Shown: positions 21,560 to 34,380 of the stretch, one piece after another
Layout of the letters: every line of letters starts with the position of its first letter
Numbering within the stretch: position 1 is the first letter of the stretch
Source: Drosophila pseudoobscura
Lineage: Eukaryota; Arthropoda; Insecta; Diptera; Drosophilidae
Assembly: GCF_009870125.1 (NCBI RefSeq)
Contig: NC_046680.1
Coordinates: 13,411,501 to 13,475,500, forward strand
DNA: 64,000 nt
Direction of reading: 5' to 3'
Made by a program: the position numbers and the translations under genes
Notes under the pieces: generated by a model
The model's input: only the letters and a program-made list of their open reading frames with translations
Told to the model about the DNA's origin: nothing
Database searches by the model: none

Positions 21560-24500
21560 ATGAGTTCCAAAGAATCCAAGGCGCTAATCAAGGATATTCG
21601 GGAGACAATCAAGCTTGGGAAGCATGCGGATGCCATTCACAAGTGCGAGGTGTGTACACGTCAGTTGGCTGTTGCATTTTTAAAGTTGTTGATTGCAGCG
21701 CCTGTTGAAAGCCGACCCAAAGAGCAATGCAATGGGATACTTGTTGCTTGGTGCCGCCTATCAGAGCTTGGACAAGACAGAGGCGGCAAAGAGCCTGCGA
21801 AAGTCGATTGAGTACACAGAAGGCCCCGCTACCGTTGCCCTGCAGGGACTCTCCAATTGCGCGCCCATTGTCGAGCTGCCAGAAATCTACGATGAGCTTG
21901 TGGATCTGCTACCGTACGAAACTGTGAAAATGAAAGGCGCGCATCCAATAGCTAATTTTAAAATTTCAGTGAAAAAGCCCTGGACTACTGGGAGAAGCTA
22001 TTCACCCTGGCCTCGGATGAAACTGTGGCTCCCCTGTGCTTTAAAGTGTTCAAAAAGCGGGCTCAGAATCCTAACGATTCCCATTATGCCAAAATCCAAG
22101 AATATCTGGGACGCATTTGGTTTGCTCAGGATTTTGAGATATCGGCAGAAGATAATGTACTTGTGCGTATCCTTTCCATAGCAATTCTAACATAAACTAA
22201 TCCCTCGAACTTTTGCAGTACAATAAAACGATGGAAGCACTACTGGATATCTCGGAGCCAAGTTTGAAAAGTGTGGTGTACAAACGATTCCTTAAATGGC
22301 TATACAAGCAGAAGGACTATGTGGCCTGTGTGCGCCATGCCTGCAACATGACCGTCTCCCATCCCAAGGATGTCTATGGCTACGAATGGATATGCAAGAC
22401 ATACTGCGAAAACCACAATCAGCTGGACACTGGTGCCTGGCAGCAGGAGCTGCAGCAGCCAATCCAAGCATATGCCGATCAATTACTGGAGCTGAACCCC
22501 AGCTCCAACTTGGCCCTACTGATTAAGGCATTCGATTTCTTTGCACAGGGCCAATATGTTCCGGCCAGGCAATTTGCTGTGCAGGCCCATCAGAGTCAGC
22601 CCAAATACAAGGTGACGCTGGAGCTCCTGGCCCGAATCCATATGGAATTCGGGGCGTACAAACTGGCTCTACAACTCTGGCAGCAGCTAGGCCAACAAAA
22701 TGAAGCGGCTGGCCAGTGTCTCTCTTATGAAAAGGATGAATCCAAATTGAGAGAAGCCGTCAAAGTGCTGCTGGGCCATGATAAATCGGAGCCCAATGTT
22801 CGAGCCTTAGCTCGGTAAGCTACCCTATCATAGCCGATAATAAGCTGCATAACTAAAATCATCCCTTGCAGCTGCTACATCAAGTTGGGGGAGGTTCAGC
22901 TTCTCAAAGATCTTCCATTGGATGCACTTTCCAAGGCGGAATTTCTCTTGTAAGCAAAGTAGGAATGTTTATGGAAAAATTTACACATAATTATCCGTTT
23001 TATTAATCAGATCACCAGATGAAGCCATTCGGGCTATCGCCAAAGACGAGTCTTTTGAGGCGCTGCTTCTATGTGGCAAGCTTCAGATGTTGCAGAAAAA
23101 CTATGCAGAGGCCCTGAGCTGCATGCTAAAGGCCGCTCGGCTGCGACCGCATGTTGCCGAGTGCTTCGACTACTTGGGTCGCTTGTATCCACTGGCCACT
23201 GGCGATATGGCCCGCGCCCGCAAATGCTATGAGAAGTGCATCAGCCTCAATGCCCTGGCGGAGGAGGCTGTGGATGCCTTGAGCTTTATTTACCAGCAGC
23301 TGGGCGACGAAGATCTAAATGAGATGCTCCTGATGAACACCCTTCGGTACTTGAGTAATGACGAGTCGATTCGCTTGCAATACAAGCTGGGCCTGCACTT
23401 TCTGCAAGTGAGGAAATGGGATAATGTACGTAAATGAACAGCACAGACCACAGATCAAAGTTTAATTATGTTTAAGGCTTTCTTTTAGGCCATCCAATGC
23501 TTTCGGATTGCCATCAAGCACGACTTTCGGTGCATGGTCTATTGGGAATCACTGGGCGATGCTTATGCGGCTCGAGGCTCTTACAACTCGGCTATTCGTG
23601 TCTTTCAGAAAATCCTCGAGCTGTCCCCAGTCAACTGCTATGCTCTCCTCCAGATAGGCGTGATCAAGACGGTAAGAATATGGCAACAATTTCAGGTTAT
23701 GTTATGTTCTATTCATTATATATTGCCTCCAAGACGATTCGCATGTACTCGGAGGCGATTGAAGATTTCGATGCGCTGCTCAAGCTGAATCCAAACTACT
23801 TGCCTGGCTTGAGAGGCGCCGCAGAGGCGCACATCGGTATAGCCAACAATCTGAAGTCCCAAAATCTTTACGGCCGTGCCAAACAGCATTTCCAATCGGC
23901 TGTCGGGCTTCTGGAAAGGTTAGGAAGCTTCCAATCATTAAGGCAGGCTTATTTGTATATGTCTCTTCCAGTGCATTCACCCAGGCAGAGGCGCAGGGTA
24001 TGGTTTGGCTGTGGCGCCTCACGGCTAGTGTATTTTTGCAGACGGCCCAGCTGCCGGGCTCCCTGGCAAATTTGGACGTGGCTGGCAGTTTGGCCAAGCG
24101 CGATGAAGCGGTTGCTTATCTCTCACGTAAAGATCTGCTGCAACTGGCCCAGCGCTTCTATCTATGCGCCTTGAAATTGAAGCAGAACACATATCTGTGG
24201 TACGAGTTGGCCCTGGCCTGCTACTGCAGTGCTGTTTACATTCCCGAAGAAGCAACAAGCCACCTGGAAACGGCTTCCAAGGTATGCAAGAGGGCGATCA
24301 AGGAGCGTAGCAATCGCTGGCAGAACTGGAACCTCCTCGGCGTCATCAATATGCATGCGGAGCACGAGAACTTGCCTCTGGCGCAGCACTGCTTCATACA
24401 GGCGCTGAATCTGGATCGCAAATCCTTCACGACATGGACCAACCTAGGCGTGTTGTATATCAAAGCGAATGACATTCGACTGGCCAATGAGGCCTTCAAG

Positions 24501-25958
24501 CGCGCCCAGCAATCGAGTCCGATATATGCCAATGCCTGGATTGGACAGGCAATGGTAGCGGAACTTATTGGCGACCAAGAAGAGGCCTTCGATCTGTTCC
24601 GCCATTGCCAGCAGTTTGATTATCATCCGGAGGCTGCTCTCGGATTCGCTTACTGGGTATGTGAGGTGCTCTCCGATCCTGTTGCCCGGGCCAAGCCCCA
24701 CAACAGACATGCGATTGGGCACATGTATGCGGATGTCTACGCATTGGATGCCATTAACTGGTACGCTGCATTAATTTCATTGTTATTATCCTACAAAATC
24801 CATTCTCATTTTTGTACACAGGTATGTCCAAAATGAAGAGTCGGAGGCCAGTATAGCGTCACTCACGTTCCAGGGATTCTTGTGCGCCCGCAAGAAGCTT
24901 TACCACCAGGCCATCAAGGCTTTTACGCGCGCCAGCCAGTTGTGCGAGCCTGGAGCCGAACGAGACACACTGTATACGAACCTGGGATACTTGTACCTAA
25001 AGCTGGACCAGCCCCATCAGGCAGTCAACGCTTTAAATACAGTGTCCCATGCCACGTTCAAACCCATTGTTGGCTTGGCCCTGGCATATTACCGATCCGG
25101 TCAGCTGCAGGAATCGTATTCTATATACAATTCCGTACTAAACAACGTGGCGGGACAAAATGATGACAAGGCGGCTACCATATTAGTGGCCATGGCCTCT
25201 ATGATTTATGCGTTCCAAGGCGAAGCGGACACCAAAACTCTTCTCTATCAGTGGTCTGTATCTATTATATATGTTTCATTGCGTCTTCCTAACAATTATG
25301 TTGTTTTTCCCAGTGTCCTGGCGAAGAATGCGCCCATCCAGGCCCTGTACTCTTCCTGTGCCTTGGCCATTCTGCATCGCGATAACGAACTAAACCGGAC
25401 CGTAATGTCGGAGCTCAGGGCGTACGATTTTAGCGAGAAGTACTGCGTCGATATATCCTACCTAACCGCTAATTATTTCCTGATAAATGTGTGTATGCAA
25501 AACCAAGCAGTATTTACGTGGATAAATCTAAACCCATGTACCTTTTCAGGAGGGTCGCCTAGATGCTCTCCGTTACTTGCAGAAGCGCGTTCGCATGTTT
25601 CCCCGCTCTGCGGGACTTCGCAAGGTGTTGCTCAAGTTTCTTCTTGATTATTTCGCCGGCGATCAGTCTTACCGACTGGCTACCTCGAATGTGGCCTTGG
25701 GAGCTCTAAGGCTTGGTCACCGCAGCCTGCGAAATGGGTAATACACAATGGGTTTTCCTTTCCAATCTCTACTGACAAATGCATCAATTTATTTGCAGAA
25801 CAAAGGCCAGTGAGGAGGCGGAAACGACAATCTATGCCAGTCGGGCTGTAATTCATGTCGACAAGGCACGTTCCTTGAAGCTTATCCAGCGCGCCATAAG
25901 ACTGAATCCAACTAATCTGCAAGCCAGACAGCTGCTAGCCACCGTTTCTGCCCATTAA
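21560..25958 (+). CDS. Ski3: Superkiller complex subunit Ski3 (TTC37), TPR protein
   Basis: Thirteen exons (21560-21649, 21699-21913, 21970-22162, 22219-22814, 22872-22949, 23011-23425, 23489-23671, 23734-23918, 23972-24760, 24822-25253, 25314-25488, 25550-25737, 25799-25958) join in phase to 1232 residues. Ski3 is the TPR scaffold that holds the Ski2 helicase and Ski8 and feeds cytoplasmic RNA to the exosome. TPR-type helices recur along the length, for example YAEALSCMLKAARLRPHVAE, WESLGDAYAARGSYNSAIRV, WNLLGVI, WTNLGVLYIK and LYTNLGYLYLKLDQPHQAV. The C-terminus (LIQRAIRLNPTNLQARQLLA) is also TPR-like. The length matches TTC37-family insect proteins. It corresponds to the fly gene I know as CG8777. 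AATAAA at 25991-25996 marks its 3' end. Confidence 0.9.
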
Positions 25959-25990
25959 TGTGTTTATTTTGCCCAATTTTTTATGTGAAG

Positions 25991-25996
25991 AATAAA
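25991..25996 (+). terminator. Polyadenylation signal of Ski3
   Basis: AATAAA 33 bases after the stop codon. Confidence 0.6.
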
Positions 25997-26085
25997 ATTC
26001 CTATAAAATGTGCATTAACTTTACTTACTTTTAAAAACAACAAAAAAGAAAAGAATACAACATGTGTACATCATACATCATATTC

Positions 26086-26090
26086 AAAAA
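26086..26090 (-). terminator. Pol III terminator of tRNA-Tyr
   Basis: Five T on the transcribed strand directly after the discriminator base. Confidence 0.8.
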
Positions 26091-26182
26091 TCCTTCGAGC
26101 CGGATTTGAACCAGCGACCTATGGATATCTTCGGTACGAAACTTTCTACAGTCCACCGCTCTACCAACTGAGCTATCGAAGG
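26091..26182 (-). tRNA. tRNA-Tyr: tRNA-Tyr (anticodon GTA) with a 19-base intron
   Basis: The minus strand starts CCTTCGATAGCTCAGTTGG and ends GGCTCGAAGGA. The 7-base acceptor stem CCTTCGA/TCGAAGG pairs, A73 is the discriminator, the A box is TAGCTCAGTTGG and the B box is GGTTCAAATCC. The anticodon loop CTGTAGA is interrupted after position 37 by a 19-base intron that can pair with the anticodon region (it contains TAC), as in other eukaryotic tRNA-Tyr genes. 73 mature bases plus 19 give the 92 seen. A T5 run (26086-26090 as A5 on plus) terminates Pol III. The CCA is not encoded. Confidence 0.96.
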
Positions 26183-26808
26183 TGTTGGAAGGTGGACGGA
26201 AAATTGCCCATTGGAAGTTGGTGGGAATGATCACCTGGTATTATAATTTATTCGAATATTTTATTTTGTTGTTTTCAAATAAAAACCTGCAAAATTTTCA
26301 GTACAAATAGACAATATTGTGGATTTAATTGGCTTGCAAGATAAAAACATTTTTATGGCCGCTGTACTCTCTACAGGTATACCAGGGCTGCAAAATAAAT
26401 GGTTTGGGCCAGTGTGACCAGTGGCTTCTGCAGCTTGTTTGCGGCCACACTGCGTCGGGGGTGAAGCAAATTCGGGTTCAAAACGAAAATAAAAAGCGAA
26501 AATGTGGATGAAATAGTGAAAATGTGAATTCAACTATTGTGCACACGAACAGTGGTGATAATGTGTTGCGTTATTAGTTAGAAGGACTCCATTAAAACGC
26601 TTCGAAACGTCTCTAATGCGTACACATCGAACGGCGTCTGCCACCGACCCGACTCCGCCCTGCATACCTACATATGAAAAACCTGCTGCCGTCGGCCGTA
26701 ATTACAGTTAGACACTAAAATAGCTGCACGGTCAGGTTGAGATAATTAAGGAACAAAGCGAGAGCGCAGCGACTGGACTGCATTGCCCACGCACGCGTTC
26801 CAATTGCA
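26183..26808. other. Vang 5' region
   Basis: 625 bases between the tRNA and the Vang start codon. 26600-26808 is GC-richer and has no in-frame upstream ATG, so it is probably 5' UTR. No TATA box or other clear core motif was seen. Confidence 0.4.
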
Positions 26809-28639
26809 ATGGAAAACGAATCCGTCAAGTCGGAACATAGTGGACGCTCAAGACGGTCGCGAAATCACAACAACAATAGTAGTAATAGCGGTGCTGGTAG
26901 TGGAGGCGGGGGTGGCGGCGGAGGAGGAGGGGGCGGAAGTGTGAACAACGGCTACCACAGGGAGCGAGATCGTTCTCGTCATTCCCATCGCAGCACGCAT
27001 TCGTCCAAGTCGGGCAAGGGTTTCCAACGTGGCGATATGGCACCGTATCAGACCAGTGTTAACATGACCGGTAAGGAAGAATGATATTTGAAATGAGATC
27101 CATTTAAGTTGATTCGTTCGATTCGTAGGTGACGAGAGTCGCGACGGCCAGGAAGTTATAGAAGTGCAGATTCTACCCCAGGATGAGAACTGGGGAGAGA
27201 ATACCACGGCCGTCACTGGCAACACCTCCGAGCAGAGTATATCCATGGAGGACATTAACAATATGTGGCATCGTGAGAGCGACAAAGGATTTGGCTTCGC
27301 CTGCCGCCGCTATGTAGAGTCCAGCTTCTACTTTCTTCTTGGCTGTGGGGCCTTCTTCTCGCCGGTGGCCATGGTGGTCATGCCGCACGTTGGATTCTTC
27401 CCGTCGGCCTTTGATCGTCCGGAGCTCACACAGACGGTGCGCACCCAGGCGCACCTCCTGGCCTGCAGTGAGCAATGCAAAGGCCAGCTTGTGTCGCTGG
27501 CTGCTCGCTTGCTGCTCCTGGCCATCGGCCTGTGGGCGGTATTCATGCGGCGCACTTCAGCCACAATGCCGCGCATTTTTCTATATCGGGCAATTGTCCT
27601 CCTCCTGGTTACTATCTGCACATTCGCCTATTGGCTCTTTTACATCGTGCAGGTCACGAACGGAGCCAAGATTGTGGTGGAAACAGGCGGCGATGCTGTC
27701 GACTACAAGTCGCTGGTGGCTTATGCCACAAACTTTGTGGACACGCTGCTGTTCATCCACTACGTGGCCGTGGTCTTGCTGGAGCTGCGTCACCAGCAGC
27801 CCAGCTACTATGTCAAGATCATACGTTCTCCCGATGGAGTGTCGCGCTCTTATATGCTCGGCCAGCTAAGCATACAGAGGGCTGCCGTCTGGGTGCTCCA
27901 GCACTACTACGTCGACTTTCCCATCTTCAATCCGTATCTGGAGCGCATTCCCATTTCGATCTCCAAGTCGCAACGCAACAAAATATCGAACAGCTTCAAG
28001 TACTACGAGGTGGATGGTGTCAGCAACTCGCAGCAGCAGAGTCAGAGTCGAGCCGTTTTAGCCGCCAATGCCAGGCGACGCGACTCCTCGCACAACGAAC
28101 GTTTCTACGAGGAGCACGAGTACGAGCGACGGGTCAAGAAGCGTCGCGCTCGCCTCATCACCGCTGCCGAGGAGGCCTTCACCCACATCAAGCGCATACA
28201 CAACGAGCCCGCCCCTGCCCTGCCGCTGGATCCACAGGAGGCTGCGTCGGCAGTCTTTCCATCAATGGCCCGAGCATTGCAGAAGTATTTACGAGTGACC
28301 CGACAACAGCCACGGCACACATTTGAGAGCATACTCAAGCATTTGGCCCACTGTCTGAAGCATGATCTGTCGCCCCGAGCCTTCCTGGAACCATATCTGA
28401 CCGAGTCGCCGGTGATGCAGAGCGAGAAGGAGCGTCGTTGGGTTCAGTCGTGGTCCCTGATCTGCGATGAGATCGTCTCCCGGCCCATTGGCAACGAATG
28501 CACGTTCCAGTTGATACAAAACGATGTCTCCCTCATGGTCACCGTGCACAAGCTGCCGCATTTCAACCTGGCCGAGGAAGTGGTCGATCCAAAGAGCAAC
28601 AAGTTTGTCCTCAAGCTCAACTCGGAGACCTCCGTATGA
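26809..28639 (+). CDS. Vang: Van Gogh/Strabismus, core planar cell polarity protein
   Basis: Exons 26809-27070 and 27129-28639 give 590 residues. Vang is a four-pass membrane protein that recruits Prickle on one side of the cell in planar polarity. Visible: a charged Ser/Arg-rich N-terminus with a run of 12 Gly, four hydrophobic spans near residues 150-174, 207-228, 236-261 and 283-306 (for example FYFLLGCGAFFSPVAMVV, LLVTICTFAYWLFYIV, VDTLLFIHYVAVVLLEL), the segment following TM4 with YYVKIIRSPDGVSRSYMLG, a coiled-coil-like basic stretch (EEHEYERRVKKRRARLITAA), and the C-terminal PDZ ligand ETSV. The poly-Gly tract probably varies in length between strains. The 3' UTR is long, with AATAAA at 29915-29920. 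Confidence 0.96.
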
Positions 28640-30948
28640 CACCATCACAATGCACCGCCCATAATCACGCCCACGCACAGCAATCATACACAATCGTCCT
28701 ACCTGCATGTGTTTGTCTGATGGCCTGTTGTGTCATAAAGATTTCCTTATTCCTGGATGGATTTCCAATGAATTATTGTATTTTATACGCCTATGTATAT
28801 GTATATCTATATCATCGCAAGAATCAAGCCGAATTGGATCATCAATTAGATTAGCTAAGACCAGAAAATCAATCCAATTCTCAAAGGCCCCAGTGTATCA
28901 TCCTAATAGACCGACACGAACACATATCACACGTATCGTATCCGTTTTAGCCCTCGAAACATGACTTCAAAGTTCCCAAAGTATTAATTATAAGAATGAA
29001 ATGATGATGGTTCTTCAATGCAGCTCTTTTATACACGATTTTTATTTTAGGAAATATGTATATCTAGTGTAAATTGGGTTTGCACGTCTCAAATCGAATA
29101 TCTGTTGCGTTCAAACCCATCCGTAGCCTTAAGAATAAAAGAGATATTCCAGATGGAATTTTAGCCAAGACTTGGACTTGCGCCGACAGTGGTCCCACTC
29201 TAACCAATCCACTGTTTGCGCGACTCGCATGGATTTTAAAGACGCACATTTTAAGCCGAAACGACTAATCCGACTAATCCTAACTGTTCGAGTGCTATAT
29301 GTACGTATATAGAACCGATAGAACAGACGACAAAGCAAACTGTAACTCGAATGCAACTGATGACAAATACATTATACTTTAAGCAAAGAGACTGCCTGAT
29401 ATGCATTTTATACACAGCAAAAACAAATAATTGCCAACATTAACTAATAGATACATGTACTGCAAGCCCTGTGCTGTGCATAGCAACCACGCATACATAC
29501 AGAATCGTGTGTATTTTTAGAAGCAAAATTATAGTGATAAGAACTTGTATTCGTATTCGTATTCGAACATATACATACATATGTACGTTCCAGTGAACAA
29601 ACCCCAATCATTATATTTACAAAAACTACTTAGATAACACACTTTCGCTTAAGATACATATAGTACATATATGATTTTTGTTTCTTTTTCTAGCTAAATG
29701 CCTATTATCAAAGCACATTTTTTTGCATTGCAATTTCTATGGCAATTACTTAAAGCAATTGGAAAACCAATAAACATATATCAACATATGGGTACACCAT
29801 CTCTTTATATAGTACATTTATAATATATTAACAGCTCTCTCAAACTGTATTCTGTTGTAAGTGTAATTAGCTTATGGAACCCAACCCAACCCAATCCCAT
29901 TCCCATGACGCATAAATAAAACAGAAAACAACTTTTTTAACAGCTTTAAACGAATCTGTTGCCAGATGCTGGAACTAATTTATTCATTGATCCAGCAGCT
30001 GATTGGAAGAAACCCGATCATTTGGGGTCACTTAAAGGTCCTATGCATACTGGACAAGTTTGAATATTTCCAATAGGCAACGAGTAAACCAAACAAAAGA
30101 AATCTAAGAAACGACGGTCTCTGATTTCGGAGCTTATCAATCAGTTCCTGCAATCGATTTTGTTTAGATTTGCCGTATCGTTGGCACTCAAGTTTCGAAG
30201 ATTAAAATATCAAGTTCAATTAATTCAAGTGCGGGTTGACGAACCATCCCACCGCCCCCAGCCCCCATCATTCTCACATTACTCGTAATTCTGTGGAACT
30301 CTTTGGGAAACAAGAATCCATTAAGCGTTCGCCTTTATCTATATCATTGTGGACAGTGATGAGTATTATGCATGTACATATATAAGAGCTGATCACCAAG
30401 ACATCAATTATTATTGAACTACCAGTAACTTTTCATTTATAATGGATCTGTTTTTCCCGACCTAATAGGTGCGGTGGGGAGAATTTTTTTCCCATATCAG
30501 CGAAACTCGAGTTGAACATCAAAGTGGTCGCGTTCTGCTGACAACGTAGTAACATAGTAATATTCTCGGGCACTCTCTTTTACAGCATTCGCTTGTGCGT
30601 CTCGAATCTGTTCGAGCACCAATATGCTGATTGATCACTAGCAATACTGAAAGACTGATCTTAAGTACACGTTTTGTTGGTGTCGCTTGCTTGCTTTCGC
30701 TGCCTGAACTTTATTTGTTTCATAAATATATTGCCCTAATATTAATATAAGTACATAAACTACATATGGTATATCATTTATTGGCTAATAGTCAACGAAC
30801 AGCTCTCACTGCAGTTGTTTTTTGGCTTGTGCATATCAGTTATCAAATGTTGGTTAATTATTGCCAGGTCGTCAGGTCGTCGCATGTGCCTACGTTCTAG
30901 AACGATTATCGATTTATTTACTTAGAGGGATAGCGCCCCAATTTGTCC
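28640..30948. other. Vang 3' UTR and intergenic region before Pgm2a
   Basis: 2.3 kb, AT-rich, no coding signal. 28640 to about 29935 is probably the Vang 3' UTR, ending after AATAAA (29915-29920). Beyond that lies intergenic sequence plus the short 3' UTR of Pgm2a (minus strand). No RNA gene or transposon was recognised. Confidence 0.45.
29915..29920 (+). terminator. Probable distal polyadenylation signal of Vang
   Basis: CATAAATAAAACAG contains AATAAA; it is the first strong plus-strand signal I noted in the long 3' region. Confidence 0.4.
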
Positions 30949-32952
30949 TTAGTCCTTCTTACGCTCCAGGTTGTTCTTAGCTGGCTGGTAGAATTCATCG
31001 ACAATCGCCTCGACCATGGTATTGAGAGTGTTGGTCAGCTTCAGCCAGTTCTTTTCCTCGGGCTTGCCGACTATCTCGGCATAGTACTTCATCTTGGGCT
31101 CTGTGCCACTGGTGCGTAGAGTCACCACTACGCCGTTCTTGAAGGTAAACGTGATCATCTGGGAACTGGAGCTGGTCGGAAGAGTGGCCTTTTTGTCGCT
31201 GGTGCTGCTGTCGTAGCCAGTGGTGAGGTCACGGACGTGAGCTATCTCGTAGGTGCCATTCATGATACTTGTGGGATAGGTGTCGGGCTTATCGTCGTCA
31301 AAGGTGCGCAAGCGCTGGAAGATGCGCGCTATAACCGACGGACACCGGCAGATGACATACGAGCATACGCTCTCGTGGAAGCCGTAAGTCTCGTAGATTT
31401 CGCGCAGCTTCTCCTGCAAAGTCATGCACTGTGTTCTGCGAAGGTAGCAGGCCATGGTTGCCACGTGAGCTGCGGCACTGACTCCATCCTTGTCCAGAAC
31501 GGCGGTGCCCACCATGAAGCCAATCGCCTCCTCGAAAGCAAACAACACGGTCTTCCCAGCCTGCTGCAGTTCGATGGCCTTGTTGCCCATCCACTTGAAT
31601 CCCGTCAGAGTTTCGTAGAACTGAAAGCCCTCCTCCTTGGCCATGCTGCCAAGAATTTTCGAACTTACCGTGCTGGCGATCATCGCGCATTTAGACACAT
31701 CCGCATCGGGGTTGCGCGACTTGTAGTTCTGCAGGCTCCACCATCCCAGCAGGGCGCCCAACTTATTGCCGCTGAAGAGCGTGTAGTTTCCGTTTTCGCC
31801 AATCTCAGCTACGGCAAGGCGATCGGCGTCGGGATCGTTAGCCAGAATGATTTCAGACTTGTTCTGCTTGGCCGTCTTTATGGACAGCTGCAAAGAAGTC
31901 TTGCCCTCCTCCGGATTGGGCATGGGGGTGGTTGGGAAATCTGGATCTGCTTCGATCTGCTCGACCACGGGAATGAACGGCTTGAGGCGGACTTTCTCGA
32001 ACGCCTGCTTAACGTAGGGATATCCCACTCCATGCATGGCAGTGTACGTGAAGGATATCTGGCACGTTCCATTCATCTCCAATAGCTGACAAGAGAAACT
32101 CCTTTTTATGGCATCGTAATAGAAGGGCACGACGGCATCGTAGGGATCATCCAAGAAATCAGAGCAGCACAAGGCCGTCTCATCCCAGGATTCGGGCTTG
32201 GGTTCAAGATTATCCATTATCGACTGCTGAATACCAGCATCGTGCGGCGGAATTATCTGGGCTCCGTTGGACCAATACACCTTATAGCCATTGTCCTCCT
32301 TGGGATTGTGCGAGGCGGTCACCATCACGCCGGCCAGACACCCAAGTCTCAGAATCGTATAGGGAACAAATGGAGTGGCCACCAAACGCTGGAAAAGATA
32401 AACGCGAAAGTCGTTGTTCAGAAAGACAACGGCCGACAGCTCCGCAAAGCGCTGGCTGTTATAGCGCCCATCGTAGCCAAAGACAACGCCCTTCTCTTTC
32501 CAATCCTCGGAATTCGGATACTGCGCCTTAATGTACTGGCACAATCCTTGGGCGGCTCTGTAAGAATTCCGATTTCGTTGAATAGTGAGCCATTTGCAAT
32601 GTCTGTGTTTTTGATTATGACTTACTGAATAACCACCAGCTCATTCATCGAATCGAAGCCGGCGCGCATGCAGGCCCGCAATCCTGCCGTGCCGAAGGTT
32701 ATGCGGTTGCACAGTCTCTTCCGCAGCCTGGTCAATGCATGTTTATAAATATACATGCTGTATACTTGTAAATTTTTAGAGATCTGCTTACGTTTCCCAG
32801 TCCTGCTCCTTTACAGCGTCCATGATCTGGCAGGAGGTGCTTGGGCACCGGTCCCATCGTATCCATTTGCGGATCTGGTCATCTAGTTCTTTATCCCCAG
32901 ACAGAGTCATACTCTTCAGCTGGCATATCATTTGCGATGTTGGCTGACACAT
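30949..32952 (-). CDS. Pgm2a: Phosphoglucomutase 2 / phosphopentomutase (PGM2 family)
   Basis: Exons 32792-32952, 32626-32727 and 30949-32557 give 623 residues (human PGM2 has 612). PGM2 interconverts pentose or hexose 1- and 6(5)-phosphates in the cytosol through a phosphoserine. Visible: ITFGTAGLRA near the N-terminus, the catalytic serine loop TASHNPKEDNGYKVYW with Ser near residue 167, the Mg-binding loop NDPDADRLAV near 327, the sugar-binding motif FEEAIGF, and the phosphate-binding RTSGTEPKMKYY near the C-terminus. All active-site motifs are present, so it should be active. Divergent from tsu with 620 bases between start codons. Confidence 0.94.
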
Positions 32953-33572
32953 GGTGAAAACGACGCCACAGGCGAGATTTGCTTAATTTCTGAGTTGATC
33001 AATTAAATTTGGAAGGAATGCTAACGAAAAAGGGAAAGGCCGAGAAATTCCTATATTGACAATAATTTCGCCACACGGAAACAATTATGAGTATACGGAA
33101 CTACTGATTAAACACTAGCAACTAGCTTCGTCGATGGGCCGGGCACTTTTAATTGATAAGGCTTTGCGGGGGTCGCTGGAGCGACCTTTATTTCACACGA
33201 ATATACCCGGTTATTCATATGTATGGTATTATTGAAGAATACGGTCACATAACTAAATCGAGTAGTATGGTTCCAGTCCTTACCGTAGAACGATTAACCC
33301 ATTGTAGACCAATAATAATATTAATCTATAATATTCCACCGAAAATATTGAAAATTGAATCATTTTATCGCGGTTGAGGTGAAAGAAAGTAGTTAATCTA
33401 CGATAATAACTTACAAACACTTGTATTTTCCGCCATGATCTCAACGCGTTGAACTGTTTAAATAGGGGGCTTAAGTGGGCTAAGTTCGTTTTGGTCATCG
33501 TATATTTTTCGCCGACGCTGCGAGAAAAAAAAAACAAATTTGTTTCTATCCGACTTGTATTATTAACTTAAA
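32953..33572. promoter_or_regulatory. Divergent promoter region of Pgm2a and tsu
   Basis: 620 bases. The right half (about 33262-33520) is a diverged copy D of the dispersed promoter repeat. Left of it I saw no recognised core motif. Confidence 0.4.
33262..33520 (+). repeat. Dispersed promoter repeat, copy D (upstream of tsu), diverged
   Basis: GTAGAACGATTAACCCATTG (33284 on) matches AGAACGACTAGCCCATTG in copy C (43009 on), followed by matching AATAAT and a shared GTTTAAAT/TTAAGTGG..TTCGTTTTGGTCATC-like stretch ending in GTATATTTTT (33500-33509). It points toward tsu. Similarity is patchy. Confidence 0.5.
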
Positions 33573-34158
33573 ATGGCTGATGTACTGGACATTGACAACG
33601 CCGAGGAGTTTGAGGTCGACGAGGACGGCGACCGTGAGTACGCACCAGGTTTTTTGTGGCCGGCCGGTCTCATGGCTTTCATTTTCTTTCTCCCACGCTG
33701 ACACCCTGCACGGAACTGCAGAGGGCATAGTGCGCTTGAAGGAAAAGGCCAAGCACCGAAAAGGACGTGGTTTTGGGAATGACAGCAGCATCCGCGAGGC
33801 TATACACAGCTATGAAAGGGTACGCAACGAGGACGACGACGAGCTCGAACCGGGTCCCCAGCGCTCTGTCGAGGGCTGGATACTGTTTGTGACGTCCATA
33901 CACGAGGAGGCCCAGGAAGACGAAATTCAGGAGAAGTTCTGCGACTACGGTGAGATAAAGAATATACATTTGAATCTGGATCGTCGAACCGGCTTCTCCA
34001 AAGGCTACGCTCTCGTTGAGTACGAGACCCACAAGCAGGCGCTAGCCGCAAAAGAGGCTCTTAATGGTGCCGAAATCATGGGACAGACTATCCAAGTGGA
34101 CTGGTGCTTTGTGAAGGGACCCAAGCGTGTGAAAAAGTCCGAGAAGCGTCGCAGATAG
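33573..34158 (+). CDS. tsu: Tsunagi / Y14 (RBM8A), exon junction complex core
   Basis: Exons 33573-33633 and 33722-34158 give 165 residues, the usual length. Y14 pairs with Mago in the exon junction complex and acts in mRNA localisation and splicing. Visible: the acidic N-terminus ([13 protein letters not shown]), a basic stretch [11 protein letters not shown], then a single RRM with RNP2 [11 protein letters not shown] and RNP1 KGYALVEY, and a C-terminal Arg-rich tail (KKSEKRRR). It converges on Mys45A, 222 bases away. AATAAA at 34257-34262 fits its 3' end. Confidence 0.97.
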
Positions 34159-34256
34159 GCGGGCGGTCAACGAAGACTGAACTTCCAGCCAAACGAATAC
34201 ATTTTCAATTAGTTTAATGCTTAGGCGGCAACAGTATAACGTCTACACTCAAATGA

Positions 34257-34262
34257 AATAAA
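34257..34262 (+). terminator. Polyadenylation signal of tsu
   Basis: AATAAA 98 bases after the stop. Confidence 0.6.
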
Positions 34263-34380
34263 GAAAGTTGACACTTAACATAAAATCCGAATTACGAATG
34301 GTATCTCTTATAATTGTAATATGTATATTGTGGCTCGTCTGTTACCAATCTAACAAGTTAAACATGTCAATGCAAAGCGA

